This document shows, piece by piece, positions 1 through 8,914 of a stretch of 64,000 nt of DNA; the first letter of the stretch is position 1, and each line of letters starts with the position of its first letter. Below the pieces are notes generated by a model. That model was not told the DNA's origin. It saw only the letters and a program-made list of their open reading frames with translations, and made no database searches. The translations under genes and the position numbers were made by a program. The stretch is from NCBI RefSeq assembly GCF_030818015.1, contig NZ_JAUSZX010000001.1:1612001-1676000 (forward strand), in the 5' to 3' direction. Source of the stretch: Arthrobacter globiformis (GTDB taxonomy: Bacteria > Actinomycetota > Actinomycetes > Actinomycetales > Micrococcaceae).

Positions 1-72
1 GTCCAGGAGCAGGTCGGTGACGTTGCTGCTGTCCTTGAGGGCAACCATCAGTTCGGTGCTTGCTTCCCTCAC
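1..72 (-). CDS. Partial CDS, N-terminus only; possibly an AMP-dependent synthetase
   Basis: An open frame runs off the left edge for 24 codons from a GTG whose upstream GGAGA is about 7 bases away, a good ribosome-binding site. A second in-frame ATG lies at position 48. The peptide begins MREASTELMVALKDSSNVTD, which resembles from memory the start of some actinobacterial long-chain acyl-CoA ligases. This is too short for a firm call. It diverges from nothing in view and follows the O-mannosyltransferase on the same strand. Confidence 0.4.
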   Translation of the reverse strand, partial: MREASTELMVALKDSSNVTDLLLD

Positions 73-127
73 GGGCGGGTCTCCATTTCGTTGATGATCA
101 CGTCCGGGCTCCACCTGCAATCGTGCC

Positions 128-1834
128 TCAGATCCAGGAAGGCATCCACATTCTGAGCCGCCAGTCCTGGTAGGTGATCATTTCGGCGGTCCAGACCGGG
201 TAGAAGAAGGACGAGATCAGGACCGCGGCCACGAGGAAGAGGGCAACCCCGTACAGCCCGGAACGCCGGCGCCACGGCGGGTCGGTGGTTTTCCCCAGTA
301 CCAGGCCCAGGCAGTACACGAGCGCCAGGACCAGGAAGGGCTCGAAGGACACCGCGTAGAAGAAGAACATGGTGCGTTCCGGGTACATGAACCACGGCAG
401 GTAGCCGGAGCCGACGCCGGCCAGTACCGCCGCGGCGCGCCAGTCGCGCCTGCCCGCCCACCAGAACAAGAGGATCACCAGCGAGATGGCAGCGCTCCAC
501 CAGATCAGGGGGTTGCCGACGGACAGGATGGCCGAGGTGCAGTTGGTGAAATCGCACCCGGGGGTGCCCTGCTTGGGGGACTCGTAGAAGAACGAGGTGG
601 GCCTGCCCATCACCAGCCAGCTCCAGGCGCTCGCCTCGTACGGGTGTTCCGAGCTGAGGCCCTGGTGGAACTTGTAGGCCTCAAGGTGATAGTGCGCCAG
701 GGACCGCACGGAGTCCGGCAGCCAGCCCCACTCCGCGCTGGGGTTCGTCTGCGCCCACCGCCGGTAGTAGGCATCGGTGGACCGGAACCACCCCGTCCAG
801 CTGACGGCGTATGTCAGGGCGGCCACGGGCACGATGCTGAGGAAGGCCAGGAGCCCGTCCTTGATGATTCCGGCGCTGACCCAGCCGCGGATGCCGGCGA
901 TCCGGCGGGCGCTCAGGTCCCAGAACACCGTCAGGAGCCCGAAGCCGGCCAGGAAGAACAGCGCCGACCACTTGGTGCCGACGGCCAGGCCCAGGCAGAT
1001 GCCCGCCACAACGCGCCACCAGCGGACTCCCAGCCACGGGCCGGATAGGAGCTGGAGCGCTGATGGTCTGCCGGTGGGGGAGGCGGCCGCCTGCCTCCCG
1101 AGCCTGGCGGCCAGCCGGCGCCGGCCGTCGTCGCGGTCCAGCAGCAGCGCGCCGAATGCCGCCAAGACCCAGAACATGAGGAAGATGTCCAGCAGTGACG
1201 TGCGGGACATGACGAGGTGGTGGCCGTCGACGGCGAGCAGGAGGCCTGCTGCCGCTCCCAGGATCAGGGAGCCGAAGAGTTTCTGGGCTATCAGCGCGAG
1301 GAGGGCGACGGACAGGGTGCCGGTCAGTGCCGCGGCGAACCGCCAGCCGAAGGGGTTGTCTGCTCCGAACAGCCACATGCCTGCCGCGATCATCCACTTG
1401 CCCACGGGCGGGTGCACCACGTATTCGGGGGTGTTCAGCAGCACGTTGGGGTTGCCGGCCACGAACGCGTCGTTAGCCTTGTCCGGCCAGCTCCGCTCGT
1501 AGCCGCTCACCAGCAGCGAGTAGCCGTCCTTGACGTAGTACGTCTCGTCAAACACGAGGCTGCGGGGAACATCCAGCCGGACGAACCGCAGGATCCCTCC
1601 CGCGACGGCGGTCAAGGCGGGAACCAGCCAGAACCAGAGCCGGAGCGACGGCGGGTAGTCCCGCCAGGTGCGGATGCCGCCGATCAGTCGCCGGGTGAGG
1701 GCGTCTGCCGTGAATGCCTCCGAGGGGCGGCTGATCCAGCGCTTGGCGTGCGGGCCGCGGACTTCCGCGGCGGGAACGAAAGCCGGGGTACTTGCTGGTT
1801 CGGCCCCGTCAGGCCGCACGGAGGTCTGCGTCAC
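128..1834 (-). CDS. Dolichyl-phosphate-mannose--protein mannosyltransferase (PMT family)
   Basis: A 568-residue polytopic membrane glycosyltransferase of the PMT (GT39) family. It is expected to transfer mannose from polyprenyl-phosphate-mannose to Ser/Thr of proteins crossing the membrane during Sec export. After a hydrophilic N-terminus of about 65 residues there are many hydrophobic segments. The first extracytoplasmic loop carries the family acidic motif FDETYYVKDGYS near residue 95, and VHPPVGKW follows near residue 140. The length and the aromatic, acidic C-terminal tail fit bacterial PMTs. The GTG start lies 6 bases after TAGCAT and has no Shine-Dalgarno, so a leaderless mRNA is likely. 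The gene diverges from rsmI, a common actinobacterial pairing. Confidence 0.88.
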   Translation of the reverse strand: MTQTSVRPDGAEPASTPAFVPAAEVRGPHAKRWISRPSEAFTADALTRRLIGGIRTWRDYPPSLRLWFWLVPALTAVAGGILRFVRLDVPRSLVFDETYYVKDGYSLLVSGYERSWPDKANDAFVAGNPNVLLNTPEYVVHPPVGKWMIAAGMWLFGADNPFGWRFAAALTGTLSVALLALIAQKLFGSLILGAAAGLLLAVDGHHLVMSRTSLLDIFLMFWVLAAFGALLLDRDDGRRRLAARLGRQAAASPTGRPSALQLLSGPWLGVRWWRVVAGICLGLAVGTKWSALFFLAGFGLLTVFWDLSARRIAGIRGWVSAGIIKDGLLAFLSIVPVAALTYAVSWTGWFRSTDAYYRRWAQTNPSAEWGWLPDSVRSLAHYHLEAYKFHQGLSSEHPYEASAWSWLVMGRPTSFFYESPKQGTPGCDFTNCTSAILSVGNPLIWWSAAISLVILLFWWAGRRDWRAAAVLAGVGSGYLPWFMYPERTMFFFYAVSFEPFLVLALVYCLGLVLGKTTDPPWRRRSGLYGVALFLVAAVLISSFFYPVWTAEMITYQDWRLRMWMPSWI

Positions 1835-1840
1835 GAGCCC

Positions 1841-1846
1841 ATGCTA
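1841..1846 (-). promoter_or_regulatory. Leaderless -10 (TAGCAT) of the O-mannosyltransferase gene
   Basis: On the minus strand TAGCAT is followed by six bases and then the GTG start, so transcription should begin at or beside the start codon. No Shine-Dalgarno fits in between. Confidence 0.6.
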
Positions 1847-1894
1847 CCGTTTGCGGCTCCCTGGAACCTGAGGGGCGGGAAGGCCGGTCGGCAG

Positions 1895-1900
1895 TAGGCT
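1895..1900 (+). promoter_or_regulatory. Leaderless -10 (TAGGCT) of rsmI
   Basis: TAGGCT is followed by six bases and the GTG at 1907. With the O-mannosyltransferase promoter it forms a compact back-to-back promoter pair within about 70 bases. Confidence 0.65.
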
Positions 1901-1906
1901 GGATCC

Positions 1907-2845
1907 GTGGACCATGATGCGAACACCGCCCCTGACAGCAGCTCCGACTCTTCCAGCAGTGCAGAACCGGCCGGCACCGCCGGCGGAAGGGAGCAGGACC
2001 TCCGCAGCGGCGGTCCGGGACGGATCGTCCTGGCGGCAACACCCATCGGTAATGTGGGCGACGCTTCAGCAAGGCTGGTGGAGCTGCTGGCCACGGCGGA
2101 TATCGTGGCGGCCGAGGACACCCGTCGCCTGCACCGCCTGGTACAGGGCCTGGACGTCAACGTGAGCGGGCGGATCATCAGCTACCACGAGCACAACGAG
2201 GCCACCAAGACCGCGGAGCTCCTGGAGCAGGTCCGCGCCGGGAAAACCCTTGTCATGGTCACCGACGCCGGCATGCCTGCTGTCTCCGATCCCGGCTTCC
2301 GGCTCGTCGAAGGCGCGGTGGCCGCCGGCCTCACGGTCACGGCCGTCCCCGGACCGTCGGCCGTCCTCACCGCCCTGGCCCTGTCCGGCCTGCCCACCGA
2401 CAGGTTCTGTTTCGAAGGGTTCCTCCCCCGGAAGGCCGGCGAACGCGCCGCCCGCCTGGCGGATCTCGACGCCGAACGCCGCACCATGGTCTTCTTTGAG
2501 GCGCCGCACCGGCTTGAGGCCATGCTGCGGGCGCTGCACGAGCGCTTCGGCCCGGACCGGCGCGCGGCGGTCTGCCGGGAACTCACCAAGACCTACGAGG
2601 AAGTCCTCCGCGGCTCGCTCCGCGAGATGCTGCAGTGGGCGGAGACCAGCGAGGTGCGCGGCGAGATCGCCGTCGTGGTGGCAGGTGCGCCGGAGCGTGC
2701 GCCCGGCTCGCCGGAGGACGGCGTCGCCGCCGTCAACGAACTTGTGGCCAAGGGCGTCCGGCTCAAGGAAGCCGTGGCGGCCGTGGCCGAGGAAACCCGT
2801 GTGAGCAAGCGGGAACTCTACTCCGCCGTGCTCGCGGCGCGGTGA
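1907..2845 (+). CDS. rsmI: 16S rRNA (cytidine(1402)-2'-O)-methyltransferase RsmI
   Basis: RsmI uses S-adenosylmethionine to 2'-O-methylate C1402 of 16S rRNA in the decoding centre. The 312-residue protein has an actinobacterial N-terminal extension of about 40 residues rich in Ser and Ala. The tetrapyrrole-methylase fold follows: LAATPIGNVGDAS near residue 45, the AAEDTRRLHRL motif, VTDAGMPAVSDPG with the conserved DAGxPxxSDPG signature, and VPGPSAVLTALALSGLP. Length and motif order match the family. The GTG start is set by a -10 hexamer six bases upstream. A run of imperfect direct repeats (GGTGACATC-like) follows the stop. Confidence 0.95.
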   Translation: MDHDANTAPDSSSDSSSSAEPAGTAGGREQDLRSGGPGRIVLAATPIGNVGDASARLVELLATADIVAAEDTRRLHRLVQGLDVNVSGRIISYHEHNEATKTAELLEQVRAGKTLVMVTDAGMPAVSDPGFRLVEGAVAAGLTVTAVPGPSAVLTALALSGLPTDRFCFEGFLPRKAGERAARLADLDAERRTMVFFEAPHRLEAMLRALHERFGPDRRAAVCRELTKTYEEVLRGSLREMLQWAETSEVRGEIAVVVAGAPERAPGSPEDGVAAVNELVAKGVRLKEAVAAVAEETRVSKRELYSAVLAAR

Positions 2846-3137
2846 CATCGCCGGCACGGTGACATCCCCGATCCGGTGACCCGCCGCGGCGGTGCTGATG
2901 AGCCTGCTGCAGCCGCCAGCCGACGCGTTTGCAGCCGCCCGTTGCCGCCCCGGAGCGTGCTGTGCAGCTGCACAACGAATGACAGGACGGGCAGTGCGCC
3001 GATGCGTAGACACTGCCGAGACGCGGGCAGTACCGTGGCATTAATCCAGCCAAGCAAGCAGCGGGCGGCAGGCGGCGGCACGCCGTATGCAGGAGCTGCA
3101 CATAACCGGCAATCCGATTGCTGACGAGGGAGTCACC
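2846..3137. other. Intergenic spacer with short imperfect direct repeats
   Basis: No coding frame here looks real. Immediately after rsmI the element GGTGACATC or GGTGACCCG occurs three times at about 18-20 base spacing (2843-2882). The rest holds only the upstream region of the aldehyde dehydrogenase, with GAGGGA at 3126-3131 as a plausible ribosome-binding site. Confidence 0.4.
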
Positions 3138-4637
3138 GTGTCTGTTACTACACAGTCCACTGCTACCGCAGAACGCGAAAGCGCATTGCTCGCGTCTGTT
3201 CCCACCGGCCTGCTCATCAACGGCGAGTGGCGTCCCGCGGCGTCGGGCAAGACGTTCGACGTCGAGGATCCCGCCACCGGGAAGGTGCTGCTGAGCATCG
3301 CCGACGCCTCGGCCGAGGACGGCGCTGCCGCGCTCAACGCCGCAGCCGCTGCCCAGGAGTCCTGGGCCAAGGTGCCGGCGCGGGAGCGTGGCGAGATTCT
3401 GCGCCGCGCTTTTGAACTGGTCACCGAGCGGGCCGAGGACTTCGCGCTGCTGATGACCATGGAGATGGGCAAGCCGCTGGCCGAAGCACGCGGCGAGGTC
3501 ACCTACGGTGCCGAGTTCCTGCGCTGGTTCTCCGAGGAAGCCGTCCGCGCGTTCGGCCGCTACTCCGTGTCCCCGGATGGCAAGTCCCGCCTGCTGGTCA
3601 CCAAGAAGCCCGTGGGCCCGTGCCTGCTGATCACGCCGTGGAACTTCCCGCTGGCCATGGCCACCCGCAAGATCGCCCCGGCCGTTGCCGCGGGCTGCAC
3701 CATGGTCCTCAAGTCCGCGAACCTCACACCGCTGACATCCCAGTTGTTTGCCGCCGTCATGCAGGAAGCCGGCTTGCCTGCCGGTGTCCTGAATGTCATC
3801 CCCACCTCTACGGCCGGCGCCACCACTGGCCCGCTGATCAAGGACTCCCGGCTGCGGAAACTGTCCTTTACCGGCTCCACCGAGGTGGGCCGCCGCCTGC
3901 TCGCTGACGCCTCCGAAACGGTGCTGCGCACCTCGATGGAGCTCGGCGGCAACGCCCCGTTCGTGGTGTTCGAGGACGCCGACGTCGATGCCGCCGTCGC
4001 CGGCGCCATGCTCGCCAAGCTCCGGAACATGGGCGAGGCCTGCACGGCGGCGAACCGCTTCATCGTGCACGAATCCGTCGCCGACGAATTCGCGGAGAAG
4101 TTCGCTGTGAAGATGAAGGAGATGACCACCGCACGCGGCACCGAGCCCGAGTCCAAGGTTGGTCCGCTGATCGACGCGAAGAGCCGGGACAAGGTCCACG
4201 AACTGGTCTCCGACGCCGTCTCCTCCGGCGCCACCGCCGTTGTGGGTGGCGCTCCGGTGGAGGGCCCCGGGTACTTCTACCAGCCCACGATCCTGAAGGG
4301 CGTGACCGAGGGAACCCGGATCCTGTCCGAGGAGATCTTCGGCCCGGTCGCCCCGATCATCACCTTCTCCTCCGAGGACGAGGCCGTGCGCCTGGCCAAC
4401 AACACCGAATACGGGCTGGTGGCCTACGTCTTCACCAAGGATCTCAACCGCGGCATCCGGATGGGCGAGCGGCTCGAGACCGGCATGCTCGGCCTGAATG
4501 CCGGCGTCATCTCCAACGCCGCGGCACCCTTCGGCGGCGTCAAGCAGTCCGGCCTGGGGCGCGAGGGTGGACTGGAGGGCATCGAGGAATACCTCTACAC
4601 CCAGTACATCGGCATCGCCGACCCCTACGCCGGCTAA
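3138..4637 (+). CDS. gabD: NAD(P)-dependent succinate-semialdehyde dehydrogenase
   Basis: A 499-residue aldehyde dehydrogenase, most like GabD-type enzymes that oxidise succinate semialdehyde to succinate in GABA catabolism. The frame is open further upstream to 3087, but the GTG at 3138 is preferred because GAGGGA sits 6 bases before it and the protein then starts like its family. Visible signatures are PWNFPLAMATRKIAPA (cofactor and substrate region, near residue 165), FTGSTEVGRRL (Rossmann contact), MELGGNAPFVVFEDADVD with the general-base Glu near 265, GEACTAANRF with the nucleophilic Cys near 298, and EEIFGPVAPI near 395. Substrate is inferred from overall similarity and could be another semialdehyde. 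No gabT is adjacent. Confidence 0.82.
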   Translation: MSVTTQSTATAERESALLASVPTGLLINGEWRPAASGKTFDVEDPATGKVLLSIADASAEDGAAALNAAAAAQESWAKVPARERGEILRRAFELVTERAEDFALLMTMEMGKPLAEARGEVTYGAEFLRWFSEEAVRAFGRYSVSPDGKSRLLVTKKPVGPCLLITPWNFPLAMATRKIAPAVAAGCTMVLKSANLTPLTSQLFAAVMQEAGLPAGVLNVIPTSTAGATTGPLIKDSRLRKLSFTGSTEVGRRLLADASETVLRTSMELGGNAPFVVFEDADVDAAVAGAMLAKLRNMGEACTAANRFIVHESVADEFAEKFAVKMKEMTTARGTEPESKVGPLIDAKSRDKVHELVSDAVSSGATAVVGGAPVEGPGYFYQPTILKGVTEGTRILSEEIFGPVAPIITFSSEDEAVRLANNTEYGLVAYVFTKDLNRGIRMGERLETGMLGLNAGVISNAAAPFGGVKQSGLGREGGLEGIEEYLYTQYIGIADPYAG

Positions 4638-4662
4638 TAAGTCTGGCGCCGGAGAGAACGAC

Positions 4663-4706
4663 AAAACGTACTGGCCCGCAGGAATCCTGCGGGCCAGTGC
4701 GTTTTT
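4663..4706. terminator. Bidirectional rho-independent terminator
   Basis: AAAACG, then CTGGCCCGCAGG, loop AAT, CCTGCGGGCCAG, then CGTTTTT: a 12-base-pair perfect GC-rich stem flanked by A and T runs. It lies between the convergent dehydrogenase and MHS transporter genes and serves both. Confidence 0.9.
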
Positions 4707-4729
4707 GCGTGACGGTGGTTGTCCCAGCG

Positions 4730-6139
4730 TTAGCGGGCCGCAGCCCGGACGCTTGCGTACTCCTCGCGGGAGACCGGCGTGGCGTCCGGCGATCCCAGCT
4801 GGTGGAGCGGAATCCGGTGCGTCTCCTTGGCGGACCAGGCCGCTATCGCTCCGATGACGGTGATGCCGAAGCAGATGGACCCGACGGTGAGCGGAACATT
4901 TGCCGAACCCGGGGGAGCGACCACCGCGAAGAGGCTCGGCAGGAAGGACGTGATCAGGAGCCCGATGTTCTGGGAGATGGCGAACCCGGTGACCCGCGTG
5001 CGGGAGGGGAAGAGCTCCTGGAAGAAGCTGGCGAAGGTGGCGTTCCAGACCTGGTACAGCGTGCCCCACATGAGGATCGCGAGGACGATGGTCAGCGGCA
5101 CGTTGTTCTGGCTGACCGCGTAGAGGTACCCGTAGGCCAGCACGCCGGAGCCGAGTGAACCGACGATCATCAGCGGGCGCCGGCCGAACCGGTCCGAGAG
5201 GTCGCCGAACCAGGGGATGAGGGCCAGCGCGATGACGTTGGCCAGCACCGGGATCCAGAGATAGACAGTGGTGCTCATGCCGATGCCGTACCCGGGCTGC
5301 GTGGCGTAGGCTGCGCCGAAGACCGCCACGGTGACGCCCACAACGTTGACCAGCGTCATGCAGACCGCCCGCACTACGTTCAGCCCGCTTTCGCGCAGCA
5401 CCTGGACCACCGGCATTTTGGGAACGTCCTTGTGCGCTTTCTCCTCCACAAAGACGGGCGTCTCCTCAACGCGGCGGCGGATCATGTAGCCGGCGAACAC
5501 CACCAGGGCACTGAGGAGGAACGGGACCCGCCAGCCCCAGGCATGGAAGTCCTCCGCGGACAGCACAGCCGAGAGCGGGAGGAAGACGGCAGCGGCGATG
5601 ATCTGCCCCGCCTGGGTGCCCTGAAGGGCGAAGCTTGCATAGAAGCCGCGCCGGCCGAACGGTGCGTGCTCCACAATCATGGCGCTGGCACCGCTCAGCT
5701 CCCCGGCCACCGCGAATCCCTGGACGAGGCGAAGGACCAGCAGCAGGGCCGGGGCCAGGATGCCAACCTGGTTGTAGGTGGGCAGCAGGGCCACCGCGAA
5801 TGTCGAGACGCCCATCAGCAGCATGGCAAGGACCAGGACGTTCTTGCGGCCGTGCTTGTCGCCCCACTGGCCAAGGACGAATGCCCCGATCGGGCGGGCG
5901 ACGTATCCCACTGCGTAGGTGCCGAGCGAGGCGATCAGCGCGACGGTCGGGTTTCCTGCGGGGAAGAAAACGGTGGGAAAGACCAGGGCGGCGGCCTGGG
6001 CGTAGATGAACCAGTCGTAGTACTCGAGGGCGCTGCCCACCCAGCCGCTGGCGGCAGCCTTCCTGGTGCTGCTCGTCCGGTGCATGCCGGACTGTTGCGG
6101 TTCAGCCGAAGTCCGCAGCTTGTGTGTGTCGCTCTTCAT
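4730..6139 (-). CDS. MFS transporter, metabolite:H+ symporter (MHS) family
   Basis: A 469-residue inner-membrane permease with about 12 hydrophobic segments, probably a proton symporter for an organic acid. The N-terminal GSALEYYDWFIYAQAAALVFP segment and the loop GQWGDKHGRKNVLV (family D-x-x-G-R-K/R signature between TM2 and TM3) are typical of the ShiA/ProP/KgtP-like MHS group. GDLSDRFGRRPLMI is the matching signature between TM8 and TM9. The substrate cannot be read from sequence. A long leader of about 165 bases lies between the candidate promoter and the ATG, and AGGAGGA precedes the start. A second MHS paralogue lies at 59.8 kb. Confidence 0.85.
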   Translation of the reverse strand: MKSDTHKLRTSAEPQQSGMHRTSSTRKAAASGWVGSALEYYDWFIYAQAAALVFPTVFFPAGNPTVALIASLGTYAVGYVARPIGAFVLGQWGDKHGRKNVLVLAMLLMGVSTFAVALLPTYNQVGILAPALLLVLRLVQGFAVAGELSGASAMIVEHAPFGRRGFYASFALQGTQAGQIIAAAVFLPLSAVLSAEDFHAWGWRVPFLLSALVVFAGYMIRRRVEETPVFVEEKAHKDVPKMPVVQVLRESGLNVVRAVCMTLVNVVGVTVAVFGAAYATQPGYGIGMSTTVYLWIPVLANVIALALIPWFGDLSDRFGRRPLMIVGSLGSGVLAYGYLYAVSQNNVPLTIVLAILMWGTLYQVWNATFASFFQELFPSRTRVTGFAISQNIGLLITSFLPSLFAVVAPPGSANVPLTVGSICFGITVIGAIAAWSAKETHRIPLHQLGSPDATPVSREEYASVRAAAR

Positions 6140-6309
6140 GTCGTCCTCCTTTGGACAATCGTCTGCCCCGCCGGATTCGCCCCGTCGCTGGGTGTCAGAT
6201 CAGGTGGGAAGGTTGCGCCTCGCGCCGCCAAGGCTGCTGCGGTCCGGGGACATTTTCTCTGGTTTCCCAAGAGATAATGGCGGTTGGAATGCGCTTTCCC
6301 GTTTCTCAA

Positions 6310-6337
6310 AGATAAGGTGGCGGCGGTCACATGTCAA
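6310..6337 (-). promoter_or_regulatory. Candidate sigma-70-type promoter for the MHS transporter
   Basis: On the minus strand TTGACA (6332-6337) is followed after 16 bases by TTATCT (6310-6315). This is a rare near-consensus promoter in this GC-rich window. It would give a 5' leader of about 160 bases, in which no recognised riboswitch was seen. Confidence 0.45.
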
Positions 6338-6373
6338 ACGATGGGAATGTCGGCTGGCAGACGGGGCGGGCGG

Positions 6374-8914
6374 CTAGCCTTCCCGAAGGCGCCGAAGGCC
6401 GCTTCGGGTCCTGCGCCACAGTACAGAGGCGGCGTGTCCGATCCGGAGCGCCGCCCGGCCCACGACGCGGAAAGGCCATCCGGCCGCGGATCCCCAGCGG
6501 GAGAGGACAGAGGGCGGCAGCCAGTCGGCGCGGAGCCGGCTGACTATGCCGGCGTTGCGGCGCAGCGCCCGCCGCACCTGGCCGATGTGTTCGACGGCGG
6601 TTTCCTCCGGCAGGCCGCGGCGCGTGCCGTCCTGGGCCGCGGGCCGGCCGTACTGATGCCGCTCGTAGGCATCCGTCAGGACCGTCACGGCTTGGACGGT
6701 CTCGGCGTCGGGCCCATTTCCGATGCTGGTGTCTGATCCGCTGCCCGAGTCCGGCTCGGTCCGCAGGCGCATTGCCGGGGAGCCGCGCAGTCGGGCCGAG
6801 AATGTCCGCGGGGTCTCGCTCGGCTCAGGACGGACGCCGTAGTCCGTGGCCAGGTCCTGGAGCTCCGACCAGACGAGCGGCGGCTCGGCCAGCCGGTTAC
6901 TGCCGGTGCCTGTGCCCCTCAGGCGCCTTGCCCGGATGCCTCCGCGCACCAGGCGGGGTGAGGCGGCCAGGAGGACCAGCAGCAGAACCCCGGCGGCGGT
7001 GTAGAGTGCGGGCGTCAACTGGTTCCCGGCGTCGGCGGTTCCGCGCCCCGGCAGAGGGAGGGGGGCCGGGGCCGGCGCCGACGGTGCCGTGGCACCGTTG
7101 CTCGGCACCAGGCCGTCATTGTTCTGGTCGTTGGTGCTGGCGCCGCCTGATGTCGAGGAGTCCTGCGCGTAGGGCGGCACGATGCCGCGCGAGGGGGTGG
7201 GCTCAAAGGGAACCCAGCCGAGGCCCTGGAAGTACAGCTCGGGCCAGGCATGGGCATCACGGGCGTCCACTTCGAACTCCGGGAGCGCTCCCTGGCCGGC
7301 AATGGACACAGTGGCGCCGGTTTGCCTACCCGGTGCGTAGCCGACTGCGATCCTGCTCGGGATGCCTTCGAGCCGGGCCATTACCGCCATGGCGGAGGCG
7401 AAGTGGATGCAGTAGCCGCTCTTCTGGGTCAGGAAATCCGCCAGGACTGACAGCCCGTTTCCGTCATACCCTCCCTGGACTGGCGACTCCAGGGAGTAGG
7501 TGAAGTCCGGCCCGCGCAAGAACCTCTGGATCGCCATGGCCTTGGCATAGGCTGTCCGGCTGTTTGCTGTGACGGATTCAGCGGTGGTCCGGACGATGTC
7601 CGGAACGTTCGACGGCGGCCGGATGAACTCCTCCGGGACGCCCTGGACGGGTGCGGAGGATGCGTCCAGCAGTTCCGTGGTCAGCTTCGGCACCGAGGAC
7701 TGCACCAGATACTGCTGGTCCCGGGAGTTGGTGTCGGTGCCTTTGATGCTCAAAGTCGCAGGATCCCAGCTCCACCGCCCGGTCAGCCCGTTGACGGATT
7801 CGGGGGCGTACGGGACAGGGAGATAAGGGCTGGTGAAGTCCCCGGTGTTCACCACCGTCACCTGCCGGGTCTGTTCGGGTGCCAGGATCTCGTGGCCCAC
7901 GTCCATTCGCCCGGTACCCGCCCGGCGGTTGGCATCGCGGTCGTCCGGGGACCATGACTCGCCGTCGAACCGGTCCACCGTGACCGAGCGCAGGTAGAGC
8001 GGCGTGGTGGCGCTGGTGGCGTAGGTGATCCTGCCCTCGCCCGTCGGGGTGCGCAGGCTGTTGCCGAGGCTGATCATGGGGTTCAGTCCTGTGGCTGTAC
8101 CCCAGGGGTTCAGCCGGGAGCCCTGGGGGAACGTGCCCTGGTCGAACCCGGGAACCACAAGCTGCAGCAGCAGTGTGACCACCAGAGTCACGGCTCCGGT
8201 CAGGGTGGCGCGCCTGATCTGGCCCGGGTTGCGGGCCGTGTCCGCCTGCGTCCGCGCGTCGGGGGCAAACCACTGGCTGCAAGCGAGGATCACCAGATAC
8301 CCGGCCGCCGTCAGCACGAATCCCAGCCAGCCCACGCTTTGGGGCTTGATCATGGCCGGAACAACCAGCACCGCCAGCAGGCCGAGTCCGCTCGTGGCTG
8401 GCATGCCCAAGGGGAGGGCCAATGCATCGACGAGGATGACGACGAGTCCCAGCGCGGCGCACGTCACCAGGACGATGCCGGCGTTGGGCGCCACCGGCGA
8501 GCTTTCGGCCAGCACCGTTTCGCTGGCCCGGCGGAGGTGCCTGCCCAGCGCGTCGAGGGTGGCCTGCGAGGGGAGGAAGCCCGCAATGCTGTCGCGCCGG
8601 AAGAATGTGAACGTCAGGATGAAGGCCAGGGACACAAGGCCTCCCGCAGCCACCAGCACGGGCGCGGCGCGGAACGTGCGGAGCAAGGCCATGGTCAGCG
8701 AGACCACCACCACCGTGGTCAGGACCGGCAGGAACCACGCCCAGCCGCGAAGGACCCCGTTGAGGGACAGCGACGCGCCGCAGACGGAGATTGCCACTGC
8801 GCCGGACATGACCCACGGAAAGGTGCCGGCTCCAAACCTTCCGCTGCCGGGGGACGCCGGAGCGGGCTGCGGCTGGGCATCGGTCTCTGCCTGCCGTTGT
8901 GATGTCAGTGTCAT
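6374..8914 (-). CDS. TgpA-like membrane transglutaminase-domain protein
   Basis: An 846-residue membrane protein with an N-terminal bundle of about six to seven transmembrane segments, a long extracytoplasmic region, a transglutaminase-like domain and a further transmembrane helix before a cytoplasmic tail. The papain-like triad is visible: Cys in QKSGYCIHFASAMA near residue 501, His in DARDAHAWPEL near 553, and a downstream Asp/Glu in the WVPFEPTPS region. The ATG overlaps the TGA of the upstream DUF58 gene (ATGA), which fixes the start although the frame is open to 9073. It is the last gene of a moxR-DUF58-transglutaminase operon. Such operons are widespread but their substrates are poorly known. 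Confidence 0.85.
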   Translation of the reverse strand: MTLTSQRQAETDAQPQPAPASPGSGRFGAGTFPWVMSGAVAISVCGASLSLNGVLRGWAWFLPVLTTVVVVSLTMALLRTFRAAPVLVAAGGLVSLAFILTFTFFRRDSIAGFLPSQATLDALGRHLRRASETVLAESSPVAPNAGIVLVTCAALGLVVILVDALALPLGMPATSGLGLLAVLVVPAMIKPQSVGWLGFVLTAAGYLVILACSQWFAPDARTQADTARNPGQIRRATLTGAVTLVVTLLLQLVVPGFDQGTFPQGSRLNPWGTATGLNPMISLGNSLRTPTGEGRITYATSATTPLYLRSVTVDRFDGESWSPDDRDANRRAGTGRMDVGHEILAPEQTRQVTVVNTGDFTSPYLPVPYAPESVNGLTGRWSWDPATLSIKGTDTNSRDQQYLVQSSVPKLTTELLDASSAPVQGVPEEFIRPPSNVPDIVRTTAESVTANSRTAYAKAMAIQRFLRGPDFTYSLESPVQGGYDGNGLSVLADFLTQKSGYCIHFASAMAVMARLEGIPSRIAVGYAPGRQTGATVSIAGQGALPEFEVDARDAHAWPELYFQGLGWVPFEPTPSRGIVPPYAQDSSTSGGASTNDQNNDGLVPSNGATAPSAPAPAPLPLPGRGTADAGNQLTPALYTAAGVLLLVLLAASPRLVRGGIRARRLRGTGTGSNRLAEPPLVWSELQDLATDYGVRPEPSETPRTFSARLRGSPAMRLRTEPDSGSGSDTSIGNGPDAETVQAVTVLTDAYERHQYGRPAAQDGTRRGLPEETAVEHIGQVRRALRRNAGIVSRLRADWLPPSVLSRWGSAAGWPFRVVGRAALRIGHAASVLWRRTRSGLRRLREG

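Noticed and set aside
2763..5069. Minus-strand frame of 768 codons
   Set aside because: It is antisense to rsmI and the aldehyde dehydrogenase and crosses the terminator and part of the MHS transporter; composition is Gly/Arg/His-rich shadow coding.
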